NCBI GenBank assembly: GCA_044326545.1
Contig: JBIRBM010000054.1
Coordinates: forward strand, 1 to 5,626
Source of the DNA: JANWJE01 sp044326545
Lineage (GTDB): Bacteria; Chlamydiota; Chlamydiia; Chlamydiales; Parachlamydiaceae
DNA: 5,626 bases
Direction of reading: 5' to 3'
Shown: in pieces, positions 1-5,481 of the stretch
Layout of the letters: each line of letters starts with the position of its first letter
How positions within the stretch are numbered: position 1 is the first letter of the stretch
The notes under the pieces: generated by a model
What the model was told of the DNA's origin: nothing
Seen by the model: only the letters and a program-made list of their open reading frames with translations
Databases searched by the model: none
Made by a program: the position numbers and the translations under genes

Positions 1-68
1 AGGGCTGTTGCATGTTGATTTTGGCAAATCAGATAATCTGTATAGATATCAAGAATGTCTTGAGGCAT
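1..68 (-). CDS. Transposase, N-terminal fragment (runs off the left edge)
   Basis: Read on the minus strand from the ATG at 68-66, 22 codons are open to the edge of the window, giving MPQDILDIYTDYLICQNQHA followed by TA. This opening (ILDIYTDYLI.QN...ATA) resembles, from memory, the first residues of DDE transposases (IS4/IS701-like group) common in Legionella, Chlamydia-related and other amoeba-associated bacteria. Only the extreme N-terminus is visible, so no catalytic residue can be checked and the exact IS family is uncertain. A weak purine-rich site (ATGGAAAAAAT) precedes the start. A better GAGG lies about 26 bases upstream of it. The gene is transcribed leftward, away from the rest of the window. 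Confidence 0.65.
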   Translation of the reverse strand, partial: MPQDILDIYTDYLICQNQHATA

Positions 69-142
69 ATTTTTTCCATTTTTTGAAAAAAATTTACCTC
101 TTTAGCTCACTCTTTTCAAGACCTGGCTGCGTAAGGTGAGTT
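1..142 (-). mobile_element. Insertion sequence, end fragment with transposase start
   Basis: This is the 5' end of the element carrying the transposase that starts at 68. The outer boundary is inferred, not proven. A segment near 125-142 (GGCTGCGTAAGGTGAGTT), read on the minus strand as AACTCACCTTACGCAGCC, looks like the kind of terminal sequence seen on such elements. Beyond it the composition changes to a plausible host reading frame. The other end and the target-site duplication lie outside the window, so the terminal inverted repeat cannot be matched here. Confidence 0.4.
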
Positions 143-234
143 ATTCAGATGAAAATTTTTTGATCGACAACGACATCTTAAACGGATGGTCTCAACTAGT
201 TGAAAATGATTATGATATGGTATCTTTGACTTGA
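136..234 (+). pseudogene. 3' remnant of a gene truncated by the left insertion sequence
   Basis: A plus-strand frame is open from about 106 and ends at the TGA at 232-234. From 136 it reads VSYSDENFLIDNDILNGWSQ and ends LVENDYDMVSLT. The sequence has the balanced, acidic, non-repetitive composition of real coding DNA. It has no start with a ribosome site, and its upstream part runs into the presumed end of the insertion sequence. The simplest reading is that the element removed the 5' part of this gene. Its product is not recognised. The stop lies 26 bases before the start of the next gene in the same direction, so it may once have been the previous gene of the packaging operon. An accidental open frame is possible, given the short length. 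Confidence 0.35.
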
Positions 235-260
235 ATAAATAAGTTAACACCGAGAGGTTT

Positions 261-653
261 ATGCTAGATATTAAAATAACAAAAACGTTTGTGAAGCTAA
301 CTAAAGACTACATTTGCGAATCCTCTTTTTATACAGAAGAAATTCGTTTTATTCCTGCTGGTACAGAAGGAGTGGTTATTGATTGCCATACTATAGGATT
401 GATCCCAAACCTTTCTGAAGAGAAACACAGTGAAATTACACATAGGGAATTTCAAGCTAATAAAAATAATTCATACCTAGTTTTAATTGAAGGTAAGCTT
501 TTACCAATCCATGTGAGCAATCTTGAGATCATTCGTTATGATCCACCTGCAAATATTTTTGAAGATGATGCGGATAGAGATCAATATTTTGATGATTTGT
601 TTAGCACAATAAGAAACAAATATTCAGAGGGTAATAAAGATGGCAGCCCCTAA
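261..653 (+). CDS. Hypothetical protein upstream of terminase genes
   Basis: This gene encodes 130 residues and I do not recognise the family. The ATG is preceded by CGAGAGG with only three bases between AGAGG and the start, a close but usable spacing. The N-terminal two thirds alternate hydrophobic and polar residues, as in a small beta-rich fold, with FIPAGTEGVVID at residues 30-41. That segment resembles turns in SH3-like or KOW-like small barrels, but this is only a resemblance. Residues 96-113 are strongly acidic (NIFEDDADRDQYFDD). There is no signal peptide or membrane segment. The 3' end overlaps the next gene by 14 bases in a different frame, so it belongs to the packaging operon and is probably a phage-derived accessory protein of unknown role. 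Confidence 0.75.
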   Translation: MLDIKITKTFVKLTKDYICESSFYTEEIRFIPAGTEGVVIDCHTIGLIPNLSEEKHSEITHREFQANKNNSYLVLIEGKLLPIHVSNLEIIRYDPPANIFEDDADRDQYFDDLFSTIRNKYSEGNKDGSP

Positions 654-1080
654 AGGTCATCCTCCATATAATGAAAATAGTGAGGGTGGGAGACCTAAGA
701 AATACACGGAAGAATTTCTTGATAAAGAAGCTAAAGCACTTGAAGAATGGAGAAGGGATAAAAACAACCTTTTTATAGAGGATTTTTGCTTAGAAAGGGG
801 GTATCACGATTCAAGAATAACGGAGTTTGTTGAAGCTAACGAAAGGTTTTCGGTCGCCTATGACATGTTTAAGATGAAACAAAGATCTGCATTATTTAAA
901 GGATCTTTGGCAAAAAAATTTAGCTATCCGATGTGTGCTTTGATATTGAGCCATAATCACGGAATTATCGCTAAAACTGAGCAGAAGCTAAGTGGAAGCG
1001 CGACAGACCAACTGGCGTGTATTTTACAAAGCATTGATGGAAAGACAAAGGACTTAATTCATGAAGACAACGCAGAATGA
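640..1080 (+). CDS. terS: Probable terminase small subunit (DNA-packaging protein)
   Basis: This 146-residue protein probably recognises phage DNA and hands it to the large terminase for packaging. The assignment rests mainly on its position, directly before and overlapping a clear large-terminase gene by 20 bases, and on its size. Residues 17-45 contain GRPKKYTEEF, a basic GRPxKYT-type opening common in phage small terminases. A likely helix-turn-helix lies at about residues 43-63 (LFIEDFCLERGYHDSRITEF). The middle is helical and charged, as expected for oligomerisation, and the C-terminus is acidic. GAGG at 627-630 sits nine bases before the ATG, inside the end of the preceding gene, which suggests translational coupling. 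Sequence conservation of small terminases is weak, so the family label is less secure than that of the next gene. Confidence 0.7.
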   Translation: MAAPKGHPPYNENSEGGRPKKYTEEFLDKEAKALEEWRRDKNNLFIEDFCLERGYHDSRITEFVEANERFSVAYDMFKMKQRSALFKGSLAKKFSYPMCALILSHNHGIIAKTEQKLSGSATDQLACILQSIDGKTKDLIHEDNAE

Positions 1081-2599
1081 TGCTGAGACAGCTAGATTGC
1101 TTCTTAGTGATAGGAAGTGGCGCTTAGATAATCTCTATTATATCACTGACAAAAGAGGTGTAAAGCAGTTTTTTAAGCGTAATTCGGCGCAATCTCAGCT
1201 TTACGATGATCTTCATTACTGCAATATAGTTTTGAAAGCTAGACAGCTTGGAATCACAACATTTATCACTCTGTTGTTTTTAGACACAGCGTTATTTAAT
1301 TCGAATGTTAGTTGTGGGATCATCGCGGACACCGAAGAAAACGCTAAATACATATTCAGGAAGATAAAATATGCTTACGATTGCTTGCCAGAGCCTCTAA
1401 AAGCAATAAGAGAGGCTAAAATTGATTCTGCTAAAGAATTGACGTTTTCTAATAATTCGTTAATCAGGGTTGGAACAAGTTTGAGATCTGCAACATTTCA
1501 ATATCTGCTAATCTCTGAATTTGGAAAGATTGCAGCGGAAGACATTAAGAGAACAAATGAGATTCTCACAGGAAGTTTAAACACTATTGCTGCTGGATCG
1601 TATTGCTTTATCGAGTCTACCGCGAGAGGCCGAGAGGGTGCTTTTTATAACATGTGCGTTGAAGCGCAAAAGATGCGAGACTCAGGGAAAAGCCTTTCTC
1701 AACTGGATTACAAATTTCACTTCCTTCCTTGGCATAAACACCCAGAATATAGCTTAGTCGAATCTGTACATATTCCAGAGGACTTAATAAAGTATTTTAA
1801 AGAGTTACAGGAATCATATTCCATAAAAATTAATCCTAATCAAATGGCTTGGTATGCAGCTAAATATAAGACTCAAGGCGATGATATGCTTCGGGAGTAC
1901 CCAAGCACACCAGAAGAAGCATTTCAATCTAATCTTGAAGGGCATTATTATAGCAAATACATGACTAAAGCTCGCGTTGAAAGACGCATTGGAAATGTAC
2001 CTCACGACCAGAACTTGCCCGTATTTGTTGCAATGGATTTAGGTTTTAATGATGCAATGGCGTTGTGGTGGTATCAAAAGCTTGGTTCTGAATTGAGGTT
2101 AATCGATTATTATGAAAACAGTGGGGAGCCATTAAATCACTATATCAAGATAATCAAGAACAAACCATATATTACCGAGCGCGTTTTTGCTCCCCACGAC
2201 GCGTCAAGTACTGAGCTCGGATCTGGCCTTACACGCGTTCAAATTGCTAGGAACTTGGGACTTGATTTCACCGTTTTACCAAGGCTTTCCCTACAAGAGG
2301 GGATAGATTCCGTGCGAAATATTCTAAATCGTTGCTGGTTTGATGAGGTGAAGTGTGAAAAGGGGATTAGAGCATTAGAAAATTATCGTAAGGAGTGGAA
2401 TGAAACTTTAGGAACTTGGAGAGATCATCCTAGGCATGATCACTTCAGTAATGGAGCCGACGCTTTCAGATACGTTTCTATGAGCATTATGAAAGCCACA
2501 ACGCAGAAAGATGATGAGGAAGAATACAGGAGACAACTTCGAGCATTTCACGAGCCACAACACGCTCTTTATGGCGATGGCTTTCAAATGCATTTTTAA
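1061..2599 (+). CDS. terL: Terminase large subunit (packaging ATPase/nuclease), full length
   Basis: This 512-residue protein is the motor that pumps phage DNA into the prohead and cuts the concatemer. The N-terminal ATPase domain shows a Walker A-like KARQLGITT at residues 59-67, the variant R-Q-x-G-x-[ST]-T form used by many phage terminases. A Walker B-like strand LLISEFG follows at 149-155, and the coupling motif ESTARG at 185-190. REYPSTPEEAFQS at 278-290 is a typical linker motif. The C-terminal RNase H-like nuclease has its expected acidic residues: D326 in VAMDLGFND, D380 in APHDA and D467 in HFSNGADAFRY. AAAGGA at 1047-1052 is a good ribosome site eight bases from the ATG. Length and motifs are complete, so the gene looks intact. 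No portal gene follows, which is unusual, because portal normally comes next. Confidence 0.93.
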   Translation: MKTTQNDAETARLLLSDRKWRLDNLYYITDKRGVKQFFKRNSAQSQLYDDLHYCNIVLKARQLGITTFITLLFLDTALFNSNVSCGIIADTEENAKYIFRKIKYAYDCLPEPLKAIREAKIDSAKELTFSNNSLIRVGTSLRSATFQYLLISEFGKIAAEDIKRTNEILTGSLNTIAAGSYCFIESTARGREGAFYNMCVEAQKMRDSGKSLSQLDYKFHFLPWHKHPEYSLVESVHIPEDLIKYFKELQESYSIKINPNQMAWYAAKYKTQGDDMLREYPSTPEEAFQSNLEGHYYSKYMTKARVERRIGNVPHDQNLPVFVAMDLGFNDAMALWWYQKLGSELRLIDYYENSGEPLNHYIKIIKNKPYITERVFAPHDASSTELGSGLTRVQIARNLGLDFTVLPRLSLQEGIDSVRNILNRCWFDEVKCEKGIRALENYRKEWNETLGTWRDHPRHDHFSNGADAFRYVSMSIMKATTQKDDEEEYRRQLRAFHEPQHALYGDGFQMHF

Positions 2600-2730
2600 C
2601 GTAATCATTTTTTTATTTCTTATGTGTTTTTTAATGTTGTTTTTGTGTTTTATTCGATTAAAATATAATGAGTTGTGCCGATAAGTTTTCGAATGTTTAA
2701 TGCGCGCACGTGATCCCCCATTTAATTCAT

Positions 2731-2967
2731 TTAATCAGGCATTAAATCTTTTGGTAAGCAATCAAGAGCTCTTGCAATAGAGATTATATTTTCAAGAGCA
2801 ATATTTCTTTCTCCTCTCTCTACAGAACCAACATAAGTGGGATGCAAATCAGCTTTCTCAGCAAGAGCCTCTTGAGTCATCCCTATTTCAAATCGACGCA
2901 TTCTCACTTTTAATCCAAATGCTTTTCTCTCAGGGGTCTTTTTCCTGTTGTGAGATTCCTTTCCCAT
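2731..2967 (-). CDS. XRE-family helix-turn-helix transcriptional regulator
   Basis: This is a 78-residue DNA-binding protein of the Cro/CI (HTH_3) type, probably a dimeric repressor. The helix-turn-helix occupies residues 31-52 (TQEALAEKADLHPTYVGSVE plus RG) and is followed by RNIALENIISIARALDC, the usual third to fifth helices of the fold. The size and the TYVGSVERGERN phrase match the small single-domain regulators that include restriction-modification controller proteins, but no restriction or methylase gene is nearby. The frame opens upstream to 3003. I chose the ATG at 2967-2965 because GAGG lies five to six bases before it, whereas the upstream ATG would add 12 residues (MRTLSLCVFEVH) that do not fit the family. 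It faces away from the secreted-protein gene across a region rich in inverted repeats, so autoregulation is likely. Confidence 0.9.
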   Translation of the reverse strand: MGKESHNRKKTPERKAFGLKVRMRRFEIGMTQEALAEKADLHPTYVGSVERGERNIALENIISIARALDCLPKDLMPD

Positions 2968-3075
2968 GTGTACCTCAAATACACAAAGGCTAAGTGTTCT
3001 CATAAGCTAAATACACAGACTATGAGTATTAAAAAATGATTATGAGTACACATTTATTCATCGAACAGATAAAAT
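2965..3075. promoter_or_regulatory. Divergent control region with putative repressor operators
   Basis: The gap between the repressor gene and the divergent secreted-protein gene contains several inverted repeats. ACACAAAGGCTAAGTGT (2981-2997) is symmetric as ACAC..AG.CT..GTGT. ATACACAGACTATGAGTAT (3011-3029) is symmetric as ATAC.CA.A.T.TG.GTAT. ATGAGTACACAT (3042-3053) is symmetric as ATG.GTAC.CAT. A fourth, weaker site with a GTAC core (ATGTGTACCTCA, 2966-2977) overlaps the repressor start codon. For the rightward gene, a possible -10 (TAAAAT, 3070-3075) and a poor -35 (TACACA, 3047-3052) are 17 bases apart, and the -35 would lie inside the third dyad. The repeats are visible. Their use as operators of the adjacent XRE protein is inferred. 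Confidence 0.5.
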
Positions 3076-3114
3076 GATTACCATAAATAAAAAGAAACAA
3101 AAGAGAATCATTAT

Positions 3115-3696
3115 ATGAAAAAAATATTATTAACACTGTTTTTCTCATTTTTCATTATATCTGTTTATTCATCGCAGAAGGTCTATCCTTTAGATGACAA
3201 TTATGCGATTGTGGCTGAATTTTATGATTGGAAATGCGAAAGAGACACAAGAGGGAATGGAGCGTTAGGCATACGATCGGGCGAACCAGGTTACATTAAA
3301 GGGGAAGCAAGAGATTTACCAATATGTTTCTATTTTTTTAAGATGAGCTTTCACCATAAGTTTTTTGATCCTCATTGGAGGAATATCCTAAACACGAATG
3401 ACTTTTTTCAAGAAATAAAGGTTTTTTTATCAAAATACGCTCAAAGGACTGGTACAATATTTAGTGACTTATGCATTGAGAAAATTGAAAATAACAATCA
3501 ATCTTATTTTATTGTGAGTGGATGTTACTTCGATAGTAATTCAGTAGGTAAAATGCATTTTTATATAAAACCTAGTCATAACACGTTTACATATTGCATG
3601 TTAATAAAGATAAAAACAGATTTTTTTGATGAACAGATAATCGGAAATCTATTTCAAGAAACGTATGATTTGATCACACCACTCATTGTCGAATAG
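3115..3696 (+). CDS. Predicted secreted protein of unknown function
   Basis: This gene encodes 193 residues of no family I recognise. The first 20 residues are a classic Sec signal peptide: KK at positions 2-3, a hydrophobic stretch ILLTLFFSFFIISVY, then a small-residue cleavage region near SVYS-S-QK. No lipobox cysteine follows, so export to the periplasm or beyond is expected, not lipid anchoring. The mature part is mixed alpha/beta, aromatic-rich, with five cysteines (41, 71, 120, 137 and 161) and no further membrane segment. GAGA at 3103-3106 lies eight bases before the ATG. It diverges from the XRE regulator across a dyad-rich region that may control it. Its stop codon runs directly into an imperfect hairpin. 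It could be a prophage cargo gene or a host-interaction protein, but the sequence alone does not show which. Confidence 0.75.
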   Translation: MKKILLTLFFSFFIISVYSSQKVYPLDDNYAIVAEFYDWKCERDTRGNGALGIRSGEPGYIKGEARDLPICFYFFKMSFHHKFFDPHWRNILNTNDFFQEIKVFLSKYAQRTGTIFSDLCIEKIENNNQSYFIVSGCYFDSNSVGKMHFYIKPSHNTFTYCMLIKIKTDFFDEQIIGNLFQETYDLITPLIVE

Positions 3697-3733
3697 GATT
3701 ACGTTTAGCGACAGAGCAAAGCGATGTAAATCC
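3696..3733. repeat. Imperfect palindrome / REP-like hairpin
   Basis: GGATTACGT at 3696-3704 can pair with ATGTAAATCC at 3724-3733 to give about nine base pairs with one bulged A and one G-T pair, closing a loop of roughly 20 bases. The left arm begins at the last base of the secreted-protein stop codon. GGATTACG...TAATCC arms are reminiscent of REP-type palindromes in gammaproteobacteria. No run of T follows on the plus strand, so it does not look like a standard Rho-independent terminator. It may be a degenerate repeat or a 3'-end stabilising hairpin. Confidence 0.3.
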
Positions 3734-3797
3734 AAAGTCGTCGGTTTAGAAAAAACAAAGAAGCCAACTTGTCAAATGAACGTAAAATTGCAATGAC

Positions 3798-4559
3798 TCA
3801 TTTTGGCTCCTCATCCATTCGTGAAGTGAATCGCAGTAAATTAAGGCTAGCAGAAAATCTATCGAAAAGCATTCTTGATAATGCTTTATCGATATCTACA
3901 AAGGTTGCTGAAAAATAGCCTTCATTTTTAAATTCGTAACGGAGTTTTTCTGTAGAGTGCAGGTCTAGATTGATTAGATCAGATACAAAAATCAAAATGT
4001 CGTGGTCTGGATAAACAGAAAATCTTAGATAATTAATTGGTTTATAGAAAATATTGCTCATAGATATATTTAAAGACGTTTTATATTCATTGGTAAAAGA
4101 AGCGTACAGGTGTTGAAATACATTCAATTGCATGCTACAAGGAATAAGGAAACAGACGATGGAGAATTTTTCAAGTTCGCCAATATTAAAAAGATAAGGG
4201 CAAGTGTTGATTGTTTGAATGTGTTGCGCTTCCCATGTTTCCTGCCCTCTTATATAAGACAGGATGAATAGCGGGGAAAAATCCGTTTTATTTTTGGGTA
4301 AAAAACTCCCATCATGAAATGAACCTCTTTGAATTTTATGACCCTTTTTGATTTTTAGATGTCCTGTTCCATCAAAATGCCAACTAAAATGATCTGGACG
4401 TCTTGTCTCTTTTTGAGTGTCAAGATTTTTAAATTTCCTATGTTGAGAAGAGTAACAAAGATGGATAAAAAGTTCATGTTCACTTGGGCAGAGTTTGAAG
4501 GCTTGATAAATTTGTTTTTCCGATTGAAAACAAATATCCAATGTTAATCTATTGTCCAA
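3798..4559 (-). CDS. Hypothetical protein, 253 residues
   Basis: I do not recognise this family with certainty. The frame starts at a TTG (4559-4557), with an in-frame TGA two codons upstream and no ATG near the beginning. A GGGA ribosome-site candidate lies about 10-11 bases before the TTG. The protein has no signal peptide and no clear membrane segment. HFSWHFDGTGHLKIK at residues 57-71 resembles the xFSxHxDGxxHLK phrase seen in uncharacterised proteins often annotated on plasmids and genomic islands. Residues 130-142 and 186-200 form hydrophobic strands, consistent with a globular cytoplasmic protein. It converges on the secreted-protein gene, with 101 bases between, and lies downstream of the ankyrin gene on the same strand with a 139-base gap. 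The open length and protein-like composition support a real gene. A lost upstream start is possible. Confidence 0.65.
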   Translation of the reverse strand: MDNRLTLDICFQSEKQIYQAFKLCPSEHELFIHLCYSSQHRKFKNLDTQKETRRPDHFSWHFDGTGHLKIKKGHKIQRGSFHDGSFLPKNKTDFSPLFILSYIRGQETWEAQHIQTINTCPYLFNIGELEKFSIVCFLIPCSMQLNVFQHLYASFTNEYKTSLNISMSNIFYKPINYLRFSVYPDHDILIFVSDLINLDLHSTEKLRYEFKNEGYFSATFVDIDKALSRMLFDRFSASLNLLRFTSRMDEEPK

Positions 4560-4698
4560 TATTCAAATTTCCCATTTTATAAATTTTAAGAGAAAAAATT
4601 GAAGCTTATTTTTGATTTCAAATAGCTGATCCAAGAGAAAAAGTTTTTCCTCTCATGTCAGGAGAATGTTCGAATTTCAGGGGTGGCACCAAGTATTC

Positions 4699-5481
4699 TT
4701 AGTGCATTCTTATGCCGACATCACGAAGATATTGATAGATAACGGGACACGCACCGCAATCACGATTGGCGCCAGCTCTATACATATCAATAATCCGCCT
4801 TGTCGCTCCATTTTCTACCAGAAATTTTACAAGATCGAGATTTTCTGGATTATCTTTCACCTTCAAACTACAAATTGCCCAATCCAATGGTGTTCCTTGC
4901 TCCCAATTCAAATATTGCGGTTCACTTTCTCTCAAATTAATGAATCCGTCAACTCTAGCTCTTCTATCAATTAAAGTCTTTACAACTTCAAAATTACTGG
5001 ATTCACAAGCTATGTGAAGCGGTGTGATTGGGTATCTAGACGGATTTTCTTTGCATGAAACAGAATTTATCGAAGATCCAGAGTCGATTAATAAGTTGAC
5101 TAATTCAGCAGAACCGAACTTCGCTGCAAAATAAATCGGAGAACGTCCATTTCGATCAACTGTGTGGTTCACATCGACACCAGAGTTTATTAAGAGATAG
5201 GCTATTTCGAGTTGATTACATTCAGCAGCTCTCGTTAGTGGAGTGTGGCCGGAGCATGGTGTGTAAATATTTGCGCCATTTGCTAGCATCAATGCAACAG
5301 CGTTTAAATCACCTTCTTTGATCGCATAATGGAAAGCGTTTATTCCGTCTTGATTATTCATATATTGAGTCATGATTCTTTCGAATTCGCTAAAACTGTC
5401 TATCCTTCTTTTTTGCTCGTCTCGACACAAAGCAAAATCAGCCTTAGCAGAATTAATTACAGAGGTAATACCATTTATCAA
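4699..5481 (-). CDS. Ankyrin-repeat protein, probably 5'-truncated
   Basis: The frame of 260 residues contains about five ankyrin repeats, which form a stacked helix-loop-helix surface for protein binding. Visible repeats begin near residues 46 (DGINAFHYAIKEGDLNAVAL), 79 (HTPLTRAAECNQLEIAYLLI), 112 (GRSPIYFAAKFGSAELVNLL), 151 (PITPLHIACESSNFEVVKTL) and 196 (GTPLDWAI...LDLVKFLVENGA). Insertions lie between the later repeats, and a 25-residue non-repeat tail with two cysteines ends the protein. The frame opens only at a TTG (5481-5479) that overlaps the transposase stop and has no good ribosome site, while residues 2-36 look like genuine coding sequence. The insertion sequence therefore probably removed the native start. 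Translation could also begin at the ATG at 5373, weakly preceded by GAAAGAA. Ankyrin proteins of intracellular bacteria are often secreted effectors, but no secretion signal is evident here. Confidence 0.8.
   Translation of the reverse strand: MINGITSVINSAKADFALCRDEQKRRIDSFSEFERIMTQYMNNQDGINAFHYAIKEGDLNAVALMLANGANIYTPCSGHTPLTRAAECNQLEIAYLLINSGVDVNHTVDRNGRSPIYFAAKFGSAELVNLLIDSGSSINSVSCKENPSRYPITPLHIACESSNFEVVKTLIDRRARVDGFINLRESEPQYLNWEQGTPLDWAICSLKVKDNPENLDLVKFLVENGATRRIIDMYRAGANRDCGACPVIYQYLRDVGIRMH

Noticed and set aside
1814..2608. Minus-strand open frames (1814-2005 and 2408-2608) under the terminase gene
   Set aside because: Both lie wholly or almost wholly inside the well-supported large terminase gene, have unremarkable low-complexity peptides and no convincing ribosome sites. 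They are antisense shadows.
2600..2730. T-rich gap after the terminase gene, including the patch TGCGCGCACGTG near 2700
   Set aside because: No convincing stem followed by a T run, no gene and no repeat partner in the window. The GC-rich patch is short and could be chance.
2731..2967. Controller protein of a restriction-modification system
   Set aside because: The protein resembles that class, but no methylase or endonuclease gene lies in the window. The name would over-reach.
2968..3003. Twelve-residue N-terminal extension of the XRE regulator from an upstream ATG
   Set aside because: The internal ATG at 2967 has a well-placed GAGG and fits the family length. The extension overlaps the putative operator region.
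4359..4547. Plus-strand open frame opposite the 253-residue gene
   Set aside because: Short, fully contained in the longer minus-strand frame and without family resemblance.
4620..4660. AAGAGAAAAAGTTTTTCCTCT as a terminator for the ankyrin gene
   Set aside because: The arms are nearly all A/T, the loop would be too small and a bulge is needed. It is too weak to call.
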